Positions 48,676 through 57,406 of a stretch of DNA of 64,000 nt are shown here, one piece after another (within the stretch, counting starts at the first letter, position 1; the number at the start of each line of letters is the position of its first letter). Source of the stretch: Bacillus cabrialesii (GTDB taxonomy: Bacteria > Bacillota > Bacilli > Bacillales > Bacillaceae); contig NZ_CP096889.1 of assembly GCF_004124315.2 (NCBI RefSeq), positions 3,331,001 through 3,395,000 on the forward strand, read 5' to 3'. The notes below the pieces were generated by a model. The model did no database searches, had not been told where the DNA came from, and was given only the letters and a program-made list of their open reading frames with translations. The position numbers and the translations under genes were made by a program.

Positions 48676-49596
48676 TCACGATTCGAAGTAGTGATGCTTT
48701 TCTAAATATTCCTTAGCAACGACAGACGGCTCTTTTAGGTTGCCGTCGACTTCATAATTGAGCTCCTGCATTGTGGCTGTGTCGATTTTCCCGATCATTT
48801 TCCGGATAATGCTTTCAAGCTCAGGATGTTCTTTAAGCACTTGTTCGGGAACAACCGGCGAGCAGTCGTACGGCGGGAAAAATTGCTTATCATCCTTTAG
48901 CATTTTGAGACCATAGGACTTGATTCTTCCATCCGTCGAATACGCAAGCACAATGTCCATTTTTCCGCTTTTGACCGCGTCATACACAAGTCCGATCTGC
49001 ATCGGATACGTACCGTCGAACGCCATGCCGTAGGTTTTCGTAAAATCCTGATAGCCGTTTCCCTTGAGCTTCATCCAATAGTTATCGACACCCAGCTTTA
49101 GTTGCGGCGCCCATTTTTTAACGTCTGATACGTTTTCCAAATGATATTGATCGGCCAGCTCCTTGCTGACCGTAAAGGCATACGTATTATCAAACCCATA
49201 GGAGTCATACCATTTTAGATCGTATCTTTTTTGAAACTCCCGCTGTGTCAGCGCCAGCGCTTTGTCCGGATCTTTTTCGGGTTTCATTCTCAGCGTGCCG
49301 GTCAGCGCGTCTCCGGTATATCTTGTGGCCGCGATGTCGATTTCCCCGTTCATTAAGGCTTGCTGCTGCACCGCGTTGGAGCCGAGATTTTTAATGGTTG
49401 TTGTTTTAAGATCAGTATGGTGTTCGATCAGCTGGCCAAGCATGCTTGCGATGATTTCTGACTCACTCATGCTCTGCGCGCCGATTTTAATGGTCTGGTC
49501 TGAAGCGGCGCTGAGCCCGGGAAGCGAACAGCCGCTTAGCATCAGCATTACTGCGAGCGTGAAACCGCTCAGCCATTTAAGATGTTTTCTTTTCAT
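48676..49596 (-). CDS. opuBC: OpuBC, choline-binding lipoprotein
   Basis: Substrate-binding lipoprotein of the OpuB importer, specific for choline, the precursor of glycine betaine. 306 residues; signal ends LMLSGC (Cys23 lipidated). The residue known to separate OpuBC from OpuCC is Asp at mature position 74 (RYTGD), as expected for the narrow choline pocket; the aromatic-box segments WYDSYGFDNTYAF and PPYDCSPVVPEQV are present. AAGGAGG precedes the ATG. Confidence 0.95.
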   Translation of the reverse strand: MKRKHLKWLSGFTLAVMLMLSGCSLPGLSAASDQTIKIGAQSMSESEIIASMLGQLIEHHTDLKTTTIKNLGSNAVQQQALMNGEIDIAATRYTGDALTGTLRMKPEKDPDKALALTQREFQKRYDLKWYDSYGFDNTYAFTVSKELADQYHLENVSDVKKWAPQLKLGVDNYWMKLKGNGYQDFTKTYGMAFDGTYPMQIGLVYDAVKSGKMDIVLAYSTDGRIKSYGLKMLKDDKQFFPPYDCSPVVPEQVLKEHPELESIIRKMIGKIDTATMQELNYEVDGNLKEPSVVAKEYLEKHHYFES

Positions 49597-49607
49597 GAGC
49601 AGCCTCC

Positions 49608-50261
49608 TTATGAAACTTCCTTCAATTTCTGCGTGCCGGCAGGTGTCAGTTTTCGTTCAGTCACCGCCAGCACATAATCAATCACAATCGCCAATATCGT
49701 GACGGGAACGGCCCCTCCGATGATATATTCCGGCTGATATAAATTCAGCCCGATAAAAATGGTATCGCCCAAACCGCCGCCTCCGATAAAGGAAGCAAGC
49801 GTGGCCCAGCCGATTAAGTAAATCGTCGATGTTCTGATTCCAGCCATAATAACAGGCGCGGCAAGCGGCAGCTCCACCAGGCGGACTTGTTCAGCCGGTG
49901 TCATTCCGATGCCTTTGCCAGACTCAAGCAGATTTTTGTTGACGCCGCGAATGCCGGTATACGTGTTGCGGAGAATCGGCAATACGGAATAGAAAAACAA
50001 AGCCGCGATGGCCGGAACCTTTCCGACACCAAGAACCGGAATAAAAAAAGCGAGAATCGCCAAACTCGGCAGCGTCTGAATGATATTGACGATGCCGATA
50101 ATGGTACCGGCTCCCTTCTTCATTCTAGTGAGCACAACCCCGAGCGGGACGGCAACGAGTACGCCCAAGATAACAGCAATGAGCGAGATCGTGATATGCT
50201 CATATGTTTTATAAAGGAGCTCGCCCCCGTTGGTTTGCAAAAATTGAACAATATGATTCAC
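49608..50261 (-). CDS. opuBB: OpuBB, choline ABC transporter permease
   Basis: 217-residue inner-membrane permease with about six helices. The EAA-type loop is GMTPAEQVRLVELPLAAPVI followed by TLASFIGGGGLGD. Forms the channel with OpuBD. It lies 14 bp after opuBA and 11 bp before opuBC. Close paralogue of OpuCB. Confidence 0.94.
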   Translation of the reverse strand: MNHIVQFLQTNGGELLYKTYEHITISLIAVILGVLVAVPLGVVLTRMKKGAGTIIGIVNIIQTLPSLAILAFFIPVLGVGKVPAIAALFFYSVLPILRNTYTGIRGVNKNLLESGKGIGMTPAEQVRLVELPLAAPVIMAGIRTSTIYLIGWATLASFIGGGGLGDTIFIGLNLYQPEYIIGGAVPVTILAIVIDYVLAVTERKLTPAGTQKLKEVS

Positions 50262-50275
50262 AACTTATCGCCTCC

Positions 50276-51421
50276 CTATGACAATACCGCGAGCTGTTTT
50301 TCTTCTCCCCAGAGAGAGTCATATACAATGTCGACCAGGCTCGCTCTCGTCACAATTCCAATTAAGCGCCGGTTTTCATCCACAACAGGGACATATTTGA
50401 CACCCCGTTTTAAAATTTTGCGGACCGTGTCGCGCAGCAGTGTGCCGCCCAATACTGTATATATATCTTCATGTAAAACCTCTCCTACGAGATTCGCTTT
50501 TTTCCGGCATTGGTCAATGATTTCAACATCGACATAGCCTTGCAGCATGTGTCCGTCATCGACGACAAGCAGTGAATCGACACGCTCCTGCCTCATTAGC
50601 TGAATCGCTTCAGAAAGCGTTTTATCCGCTGTGATCGTCACAGGCTGCGTGTTCATAATCTGGTCAACCCGTTCCACATCCGGGCTGGATGACTGGATCA
50701 GCCGCTCCTTGCCGATAAATTCCTCAACAAATTCATCTGCCGGATTTCTCAAAATGTCATCGGGCGTTCCGACTTGAACGATTTCTCCCGCTTTTAATAT
50801 CACAATCCGGTCAGCCAGTTTAATCGCTTCATCCATATCGTGGGTAACAAATATGATGGTTTTATGTAAGGTTTTTTGCAGTTTTTTGAATTCTTCCTGA
50901 AGGGAATCCCTCGTAATCGGGTCGAGCGCCCCAAACGGTTCATCCATTAAGATAAGCGGCGGCTCTGCGGCAAGTGCCCGTAATACACCAATTCGCTGCT
51001 GCTGCCCCCCGCTTAATTCATGAGGGTAACGGTCTACATATTCTGGTCCCATATCGACCAATTTTAAAAGCTCACGCGCCCGCTCTTTCCGCTTGTGCTC
51101 CGGCCATTTCAACAGTTTCGGTACGAGTGAGATGTTCTGCTGAATGGTCATATGGGGAAACAGGCCGATCTGTTGAATGACATAGCCGATCTTACGCCTC
51201 AGCTCTACGGGGTCCCGTTCCATGATGTTTTCGCCTTCAATGAAAATCTTGCCGGCGGAAGGCTCAATTAATCGGTTAATCATTTTCATTGTTGTCGTTT
51301 TTCCGCAGCCGCTTGGACCGATAAAACAGATAAATTCGCCTTTTGCAATCTTAAGATTCACGTTGTTCACGGCTTTTTTGCCGCCCTTGTATGTTTTTGA
51401 GACATTTTGTAATGTCAGCAA
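50276..51421 (-). CDS. opuBA: OpuBA, choline ABC transporter ATPase
   Basis: Energises OpuB. 381 residues: Walker A GPSGCGKTTTMK, signature LSGGQQQR, Walker B LILMDEPFGALDP, His switch VTHDMDEA, and two C-terminal CBS domains (about 255-370), probably sensors of ionic strength or cyclic-di-AMP. TTG 51421 lies eight bases after GGGGG and gives the known length; a longer opening to 51436 lacks a site. First gene of opuBA-BB-BC-BD. Confidence 0.95.
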   Translation of the reverse strand: MLTLQNVSKTYKGGKKAVNNVNLKIAKGEFICFIGPSGCGKTTTMKMINRLIEPSAGKIFIEGENIMERDPVELRRKIGYVIQQIGLFPHMTIQQNISLVPKLLKWPEHKRKERARELLKLVDMGPEYVDRYPHELSGGQQQRIGVLRALAAEPPLILMDEPFGALDPITRDSLQEEFKKLQKTLHKTIIFVTHDMDEAIKLADRIVILKAGEIVQVGTPDDILRNPADEFVEEFIGKERLIQSSSPDVERVDQIMNTQPVTITADKTLSEAIQLMRQERVDSLLVVDDGHMLQGYVDVEIIDQCRKKANLVGEVLHEDIYTVLGGTLLRDTVRKILKRGVKYVPVVDENRRLIGIVTRASLVDIVYDSLWGEEKQLAVLS

Positions 51422-51497
51422 ACATCGCACCCCCAAAGTTAAGTTTATTCAATTCGTTCAGTTTATATTTAATTTTTCAGACAATTGAATGGTTCCC

Positions 51498-51535
51498 ATT
51501 ATAGAATAAAGTTTATAAAATAAAAAGTTTACAAT
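51498..51535 (-). promoter_or_regulatory. opuB promoter and putative OpcR operator block
   Basis: TATAAT (minus, 51498-51503) is preceded by a 24-bp block (51512-51535) identical to one in front of opuC (55771-55794). The block overlaps the -35 region and contains TTTATAAA and AAAAGTTTACAAT elements. GbsR-type regulators are the expected binders. The rest of 51422-51705 holds the yvaV promoter. Confidence 0.72.
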
Positions 51536-51705
51536 TTGTTCATATTATTTATAAAGTATGTATAAACGCTGATTTACCCGTATTGACCTGTAATGATCTC
51601 CTTATTGCTCCAATTTCCTGCCAAATTCTCTTGATGCGGCATTTCCGCCGCATCAAAAATGTGGTATATTGACATCGGAATTGTTAGCTGAAAGGATTGA
51701 AACCG

Positions 51706-52239
51706 TTGGAGAAAGATCCGTTAACGATCATTGAACAAGCTGAGGACCACTTAATAGAAAGAATCGCAGAAAACACGCATGCATTTGGAATGCCCTCTAC
51801 GGTAGGACGTGTGCTGGGCATTATTTATATGAATCGAAAACCGATGACGCTGACCGAATTGTCTGAAGCGACCGGCATGAGCAAAACGCGCATGAGCCAG
51901 GTTGTGCGGGAAATGCTAGATGCCAACATCGCCGAGAAAGTGTTCGAAAAGGGCGTGCGAAAAGATTTATATGAGGTTGAGCAGGATTACTACCAAACGT
52001 TTATCACGCTGTTTACCGCCACTTGGAGCAAAGTCGTCAGCAAAAACAAAATGATGCATAAAAAACTCAACCGGGAGCTGCTCAGCGTCTTGGATGATGA
52101 GCTTACCCCTGAAGCGGAAGAAAAAGTGAATGAGTTGCTGAAGGAATTAAAGGAATTGCTTGATTATTATCATTGGCTCGGGCGATTGATTGAGTTTTTT
52201 GAAAGCGAAGAGATTTTTAAATATGTGCCGAAGCCGTAA
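51706..52239 (+). CDS. yvaV: YvaV, GbsR-type (MarR-like) regulator
   Basis: 177-residue winged-helix regulator: TLTELSEATGMSKTRMSQVV is the recognition part, framed by helices for dimerisation. Very similar to OpcR (YvbF) but without that protein's C-terminal extension. TTG 51706 lies eight bases after AAAGGA; an earlier TTG at 51697 overlaps that site. Divergent from opuB, so local control of choline uptake is likely, although OpcR is the one shown to repress both opu operons. Confidence 0.86.
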   Translation: MEKDPLTIIEQAEDHLIERIAENTHAFGMPSTVGRVLGIIYMNRKPMTLTELSEATGMSKTRMSQVVREMLDANIAEKVFEKGVRKDLYEVEQDYYQTFITLFTATWSKVVSKNKMMHKKLNRELLSVLDDELTPEAEEKVNELLKELKELLDYYHWLGRLIEFFESEEIFKYVPKP

Positions 52240-52272
52240 AAAAACGCCCTGTCATAAACAAGGCGTTTTTTC
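52239..52272. terminator. Bidirectional terminator between yvaV and opuCD
   Basis: AAAACGCC and GGCGTTTT with inner TG/CA pairing form a stem and T runs on both strands. Confidence 0.85.
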
Positions 52273-52941
52273 TTATGCGGCGCAGGCCAGGTTTTTCTTC
52301 TTTTTAATCGGGCTTAACGCGCGTTCAAGCCAGCCCATCACCAAATCGGCAATCACCGCTATCAGCGCCGTGGGGATCGCGCCCGCTAATATAATGGCGG
52401 TTCCATTTGTTGCGTTTGATCCCCTGACGATGATATCCCCGAGACCGCCTGCGCCGACAAATGTCCCGATGGCCGTAATGCCGATGGCGATGACAAGCGC
52501 GGTGCGCAGGCCGGCCATTATGACAGAAAGCGCAAGCGGAAGCTCGACCATCCGCAGCACTTGAAATTTTGTCATCCCCATTGCTTTTCCCGATTCAAGA
52601 TAGGCGTGCTCAATACTCATAATCCCTGTATACGTATTTCTGATAATCGGCAGAAGAGAATACAGAAATAATGACAATATCACCGTATTAGCGCCCAGCC
52701 CCATGACAAGCATCAGCACGGCGAGCATGGCGAGAGCCGGGATGGTCTGAATGACGTTCGTGACCGCAAAAACCCATCCGCTTAATCTTCTGTATCTGGC
52801 TATCAGGATGCCGAGCGGAATCCCTACAATGGCGGCAAATAAAACACCGTACACCGACATCAAAAAATGGCGGTAAAGCTCCTGCAGCACGTAACCGCCG
52901 TTTTGCGAATAGTAAGTGCCAAGCTGCTGTAGTACTTCCAT
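52273..52941 (-). CDS. opuCD: OpuCD, osmoprotectant ABC transporter permease
   Basis: 222-residue permease of OpuC, the broad-range importer for glycine betaine, carnitine, choline, ectoine and others. Same helices and EAA loop as OpuBD (GMTKFQVLRMVELPLALSVI). GAGGCGG precedes the ATG. Last gene of opuC; ends in a short KKKKNLACAA tail. Confidence 0.93.
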   Translation of the reverse strand: MEVLQQLGTYYSQNGGYVLQELYRHFLMSVYGVLFAAIVGIPLGILIARYRRLSGWVFAVTNVIQTIPALAMLAVLMLVMGLGANTVILSLFLYSLLPIIRNTYTGIMSIEHAYLESGKAMGMTKFQVLRMVELPLALSVIMAGLRTALVIAIGITAIGTFVGAGGLGDIIVRGSNATNGTAIILAGAIPTALIAVIADLVMGWLERALSPIKKKKNLACAA

Positions 52942-52958
52942 AAGATCCGCCTCATTTC

Positions 52959-53876
52959 TTAGTCAAAATAATGATGTTTCTCTAAAAATTCCTTCGCTAC
53001 GACAGATGGCTCCTTCAGCTTGCCATCCACCTCATAATTAAGCTCCTGCATTGTTTCCGTATCGATTTGCCCAATCAGCTTATTGATCACGCCTTCAAGC
53101 TCCGGATGCTCCTTCAGCACCTTTTCCGGAATCACCGGTGAACAGTCATACGGCGGGAAAAAGCGCTTATCGTCTTTTAAGATTTTCAGATCATAGGCTT
53201 TAATCCGTCCATCCGTTGAATAAGCAAGAACGGCGTCCATTTTTCCGTTTTTGACTGCGTCATAGACAAGCCCGATCTGCATCGGATAGGTTGTGCCGAA
53301 CTCAAATCCGTACGTGCTGACAAAGCCTTTATACCCATCGCCTTTCCGTTTCAGCCAGGCATTGTCGACGCCCAGTTTATATTGGGAAGCGTTTTTCTTC
53401 AGGTCAGACACGGTGTTGATATGCTCCTTTTCCGCAAACTTTTTTGTCACGGTAAAGGCATATGTGTTATCAAATCCGTAGGAATCAAACCATTTATAGG
53501 AAAAGCGCTTTTCAAATTCGTTCTGCACAATGTTCAGCGCTTTTTTCGGATCTTTTTCAGCTTCCCTGCCGAGGGTGCTTGTTAAATCCGTCCCGGAATA
53601 GCGTGTGGCAGAAATATCAATGTCACCGCCGAGCATCGCTTGGTGCTGAACATAGTTTGACCCGAGATTTTTCACTAAAGCGGTATTCAAATCTGTATCA
53701 TGTTCAATAAGCTGCGCCATCATATTCGCTAAAATTTCTGATTCTGTCATGCTTTGCGCCCCGATTTTGATCGTATCGTCCGAAGCGCCGCCGAGTCCCG
53801 GCAGAGAGCAGCCGCTCATCAGCAGGACAAAAACGAGCGCGAACACGCCAAGCCATTTGATTTTTTTCGTTTTCAA
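52959..53876 (-). CDS. opuCC: OpuCC, broad-specificity osmoprotectant-binding lipoprotein
   Basis: Substrate-binding lipoprotein of OpuC. 305 residues, lipobox LLMSGC with Cys23. Mature residue 74 is Thr (RYSGT) where OpuBC has Asp, the change known to widen substrate range. Pocket segments WFDSYGFDNTYAF and PPYDCSPVIPEKV are present. TTG 53876 is nine bases after AAGGAG; TTG 53885 directly abuts that site and is unlikely. Confidence 0.95.
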   Translation of the reverse strand: MKTKKIKWLGVFALVFVLLMSGCSLPGLGGASDDTIKIGAQSMTESEILANMMAQLIEHDTDLNTALVKNLGSNYVQHQAMLGGDIDISATRYSGTDLTSTLGREAEKDPKKALNIVQNEFEKRFSYKWFDSYGFDNTYAFTVTKKFAEKEHINTVSDLKKNASQYKLGVDNAWLKRKGDGYKGFVSTYGFEFGTTYPMQIGLVYDAVKNGKMDAVLAYSTDGRIKAYDLKILKDDKRFFPPYDCSPVIPEKVLKEHPELEGVINKLIGQIDTETMQELNYEVDGKLKEPSVVAKEFLEKHHYFD

Positions 53877-53889
53877 CAGAGCCAACTCC

Positions 53890-54543
53890 TTACGAAACTT
53901 CCTTCATCCCTTGCAATCCTTTCGGCGTCACCTTTCGTTCTGTCACGGCCAGCACATAATCAATGATAATGGCCAGAATCGTGACCGGGACAGCGCCGCC
54001 AATAATATATTCAGGCTGATACAGGTTCAGGCCGATAAAAATGTAATCCCCGAGACCGCCGCCGCCGATAAACGAGGCCAGTGTCGCCCAGCCGATTAAA
54101 TAAATCGTTGACGTCCGGATTCCCGCCATAATGATCGGAATCGCCAGCGGAATTTCGACGAGCCGAATCTGCTCCCAGCCGGTCATGCCAATTCCTTTGC
54201 CCGATTCCAGCAGATTTTTGTTGACACCTTTGATGCCGGTATACGTATTGCGCAGGATCGGCAGCACCGAATAGAAAAATAAAGCGACTATCGCAGGCAC
54301 TTTCCCTACGCCGAGAAGCGGAATGAAAAAGGCTAAAATCGCCAGACTCGGCAGGGTTTGCACAATGTTGGCGACGCCTATTATCGCGCCTGCCCCTTTT
54401 TTCATTCTAGTGAGAGCGACGCCGAGCGGCACTGCTACAATAATGCCCAATACAACGGCTATGAGTGAAATATATAAATGCTCTCCTGTTTTATACAGCA
54501 GCTCTCCGCCGTTCGTTTGCAAAAAAGTCATCATTTGATTCAT
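53890..54543 (-). CDS. opuCB: OpuCB, osmoprotectant ABC transporter permease
   Basis: 217-residue permease, partner of OpuCD. EAA-type loop GMTGWEQIRLVEIPLAIPII, then TLASFIGGGGLGD. Spaced 22 bp after opuCA and 13 bp before opuCC. Paralogue of OpuBB. Confidence 0.94.
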   Translation of the reverse strand: MNQMMTFLQTNGGELLYKTGEHLYISLIAVVLGIIVAVPLGVALTRMKKGAGAIIGVANIVQTLPSLAILAFFIPLLGVGKVPAIVALFFYSVLPILRNTYTGIKGVNKNLLESGKGIGMTGWEQIRLVEIPLAIPIIMAGIRTSTIYLIGWATLASFIGGGGLGDYIFIGLNLYQPEYIIGGAVPVTILAIIIDYVLAVTERKVTPKGLQGMKEVS

Positions 54544-54565
54544 CTTAAAAGAGCTCCTTCCTTGG

Positions 54566-55705
54566 TCAGATCGTCATGAGCTGGTCTTCCTCGCCCCATA
54601 TGGAATCGTATACGATATCAACCAGACTCGCTCTCGTCACAATTCCCGCTAAATGGTTCTCCTCATCCACCACAGGAACATACTTGATTCCCTGCTTCAA
54701 GATTTTCCGCACCGTATCGCGAAGAAGCGCTCCTTTTTGCACGGTATATATATCAGAGCGGTATACATCGCCAACGACGCTCGCTTTTTTGCGATTTTGA
54801 TCAATCATTTCCACATCAACATAGCCCATCAGCACATTTTGCCGGTCCACAACGAGCAGCGAATCGACACGTTTTTCTCTCATCAGCTGAATCGCCTGGG
54901 AAAGCGTTTTGTCCGCTGATACCGTCACAGGCGTTCTGTTCATCATTTGCTCAACCCGCTCGATATCCGGTCTTGACTGGATCAGGCGTTCTTTCCCGAT
55001 AAACTCTTCAACAAATTCATTTGCCGGGTTCCGGAGAATCTCATCAGGTGTGCCGACTTGAACGATTTCGCCCGCTTTTAAAATCACGATCCTGTCAGCA
55101 AGCTTAATCGCTTCGTCCATATCGTGGGTTACAAACACAATCGTTTTGTTTAGCGTTCTCTGCAGTTTTTTGAATTCTTCCTGAAGGGAATCACGCGTAA
55201 TCGGATCAAGCGCTCCGAACGGTTCATCCATTAAAATGAGAGGGGGTTCCGCAGCCAGTGCGCGCAGCACACCGATTCTTTGCTGCTGTCCGCCGCTGAG
55301 CTCATGGGGATAACGGTCTAAATATTCCGGGCCCATATCGACTAGCTTTAACAGCTCTCTCGCCCGTTCTTTCCGTTTTTCTTCAGGCCATTTCAGCAGC
55401 TTCGGCACGAGTGAGATGTTCTGCTGGATGGTCATATGGGGGAACAAACCAATTTGTTGAATGACATAGCCGATTTTTCTCCTCAGCTCAACCGGGTCCT
55501 GTTCCATAATATTTTCTCCGTCGATAAAGATCTTACCTGACGATGGTTCAATCAATCTATTAATCATTTTCATCGTCGTGGTTTTTCCGCAGCCGCTCGG
55601 GCCGATAAAACAGATAAATTCGCCCTTGGCAATATCTAAATCAATGCTGTTCACAGCTTTTTTGCCGCCTTTATATACTTTTGACACTTGTTCTAATTTC
55701 AGCAA
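54566..55705 (-). CDS. opuCA: OpuCA, osmoprotectant ABC transporter ATPase
   Basis: 379-residue ATPase of OpuC. Walker A GPSGCGKTTTMK, signature LSGGQQQR, Walker B LILMDEPFGALDP, then tandem CBS domains; OpuCA homologues bind cyclic-di-AMP through these. TTG 55705 lies six bases after GGAGGTG; the opening from 55714 overlaps that site. First gene of opuCA-CB-CC-CD. Confidence 0.95.
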   Translation of the reverse strand: MLKLEQVSKVYKGGKKAVNSIDLDIAKGEFICFIGPSGCGKTTTMKMINRLIEPSSGKIFIDGENIMEQDPVELRRKIGYVIQQIGLFPHMTIQQNISLVPKLLKWPEEKRKERARELLKLVDMGPEYLDRYPHELSGGQQQRIGVLRALAAEPPLILMDEPFGALDPITRDSLQEEFKKLQRTLNKTIVFVTHDMDEAIKLADRIVILKAGEIVQVGTPDEILRNPANEFVEEFIGKERLIQSRPDIERVEQMMNRTPVTVSADKTLSQAIQLMREKRVDSLLVVDRQNVLMGYVDVEMIDQNRKKASVVGDVYRSDIYTVQKGALLRDTVRKILKQGIKYVPVVDEENHLAGIVTRASLVDIVYDSIWGEEDQLMTI

Positions 55706-55756
55706 TCCGTGCACCTCCGCAGGTTTCCTTTAAATTTTCTGAAAAGTATAATCTTT

Positions 55757-55794
55757 ATTATAGTTTGAACTTTATAAAATAAAAAGTTTACAAT
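55757..55794 (-). promoter_or_regulatory. opuC promoter and putative OpcR operator block
   Basis: TATAAT (minus, 55757-55762) and the 24-bp block 55771-55794 shared with opuB. AACTTT-N9-AAAGTT (55768-55788) is an inverted repeat around the -35 region. Confidence 0.74.
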
Positions 55795-55967
55795 GTGTTG
55801 AAATTATATGTTATTTACAGATTATTTATTGTTATGACTAAGACGGAAAGGGTGTTCTTACAATTACGCCGGATACCTCCCTCTTCCTCCGCATTCAGCT
55901 ATTTTCAACAACTGGCAGAAATATGATATATTGACACCATCAATTGCCATTGAAGGGATGATCAGCT

Positions 55968-56525
55968 GTGGAAAAAACCGCTCTCGACATCATTGATCAT
56001 GCTGAAGAGCATCTCATTGAGAAGATTGCCGAAAATATGCATACGTTTGGAATGCCTTCAACTGTCGGGCGTGTGCTTGGAATTATTTATATGAATCGAA
56101 AACCGATGACATTAAGCGAGCTCTCTGAGGCAACGGGGATGAGCAAAACACGGATGAGCCAGGTTGTCCGTGAAATGATCGACGCCAATATTGCAGAGAA
56201 GGTGTTTGAAAAAGGCGTACGAAAAGACCTTTATGACGTCGAGCAGGATTATTATCAAACCTTCATTTCTTTATTTGCGGCGAACTGGACGAAGGTCGTG
56301 AGCAAAAACAAAGTGCTGTATAAAAAATTAAACCGGGAGCTGACTGATCTTTTACAAAGGGACGGGCTAACGCCGGAAGCGGAAGAGAAAGTCAATCAGC
56401 TGCTGATTGAATTAAGAGAATGGCTCCATTACTATGACTGGCTGAGCAGGCTGATTGAATTTTTCGAGAGTGAAGAAGTCTTTCAATACGTGCCGAAAAC
56501 AAAAGAAAGCAGCTCTCTGAAGTAA
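55968..56525 (+). CDS. opcR: OpcR (YvbF), GbsR-type repressor of opuB and opuC
   Basis: 185-residue winged-helix regulator of the GbsR subgroup, known to repress the opuB and opuC promoters. Recognition part TLSELSEATGMSKTRMSQVV, nearly the same as YvaV, implying the same DNA sites. The start is GTG 55968, some nine bases after GAAGGGATG. Divergent from opuC, mirroring yvaV and opuB, so the whole regulator-plus-operon block was duplicated. Confidence 0.92.
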   Translation: MEKTALDIIDHAEEHLIEKIAENMHTFGMPSTVGRVLGIIYMNRKPMTLSELSEATGMSKTRMSQVVREMIDANIAEKVFEKGVRKDLYDVEQDYYQTFISLFAANWTKVVSKNKVLYKKLNRELTDLLQRDGLTPEAEEKVNQLLIELREWLHYYDWLSRLIEFFESEEVFQYVPKTKESSSLK

Positions 56526-56540
56526 GGGAACTGCTTTTTT
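56507..56540 (+). terminator. Terminator of opcR
   Basis: AAAGCAG and CTGCTTT pair around a loop that includes the stop codon region, followed by T7. Confidence 0.7.
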
Positions 56541-56646
56541 TGTTGATAAAATCCTAAAATGGTTTTGGGATTTTATCAGTTATAGCCTGTCAGAAACGCT
56601 CCATGCTACAATGAAGTGACAAATGGAATAGGAAGGACGTATACAG

Positions 56647-57261
56647 ATGTTCAAAAAAATTGCAGCAGATGCACTGGGCTTATCTGATATCGGAAAAATT
56701 ATCGAACCTCAGGATTATGACAAAACAGATGCTGATGACTATGTCATGCATGAGGACAATGAAAAAATTTATTTCTTGATTAAAACGAAAGCAGACGAAT
56801 ACTGCTTTACGAATGTGGCACTGATCCATGTAGACGGCGCACGCGCCACTTCCTCCAAACGAACGTTGAAACGCTATCCTTATTCGCAATATAAAATCTC
56901 CGACGTTTTTCTGGAAACCGCCGGAAAAGTCGATTTGGATGTGGAGATTAAGTTCAAGCTGGGCGCTGAACAATTTGACATCGATGTACACAAAGACCAA
57001 ATTGAAAAGTTAAAAGACCTTTATAAAGCACTGCTTCGCATCGCTGAAACAACCTATGAAAATGATATTTTAATCAATCAAGCGGAACAAAGCTTGGATA
57101 AAGCCGTGACGATCCTTCACCATACCCGCCCCGAGCACGTTAACATTGAAACGCAATATAAAGAGCTGACCGAATTCGGATTCACTTGGCTGACATCCGT
57201 TCGCTCACAGTATCATATTAAGGATTTTGGAGATGTATTTGAGAAATATATTAATAACTAG
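56647..57261 (+). CDS. yvbH: YvbH, bacterial PH-domain-like protein
   Basis: 204-residue cytosolic protein. The first 130 residues look like a bacterial pleckstrin-homology-like domain (ADALGLSDIGKIIEP, EKIYFLIKTKADEYCFTNVA, RTLKRYPYSQYKISDV), followed by a helical C-terminus. AGGAAGGACG precedes the ATG. Single gene with its own terminator; biological role unknown. Confidence 0.8.
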   Translation: MFKKIAADALGLSDIGKIIEPQDYDKTDADDYVMHEDNEKIYFLIKTKADEYCFTNVALIHVDGARATSSKRTLKRYPYSQYKISDVFLETAGKVDLDVEIKFKLGAEQFDIDVHKDQIEKLKDLYKALLRIAETTYENDILINQAEQSLDKAVTILHHTRPEHVNIETQYKELTEFGFTWLTSVRSQYHIKDFGDVFEKYINN

Positions 57262-57265
57262 CAAA

Positions 57266-57303
57266 AAAAAAGACACAGCTGCTATTGAGCTCGTGTCTTT
57301 TTT
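57266..57303 (+). terminator. Terminator of yvbH
   Basis: AAAAAGACAC and GTGTCTTTTT pair, with inner AGC/GCT pairing, followed by T. Confidence 0.85.
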
Positions 57304-57406
57304 TATGTAACATTTTTGTATGAATATTGGTTACTTTACAACTTTTTTCTTTTATAATAAAACTATTAGTCTATTTTCCCTATAACACAGGTAAAGGAGT
57401 TATTTT

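Noticed and set aside
47975..55705. opuB/opuC repeat as an assembly artefact
   Set aside because: The copies differ throughout at the DNA and protein level and have separate regulators, so they are true paralogues known in this species group.
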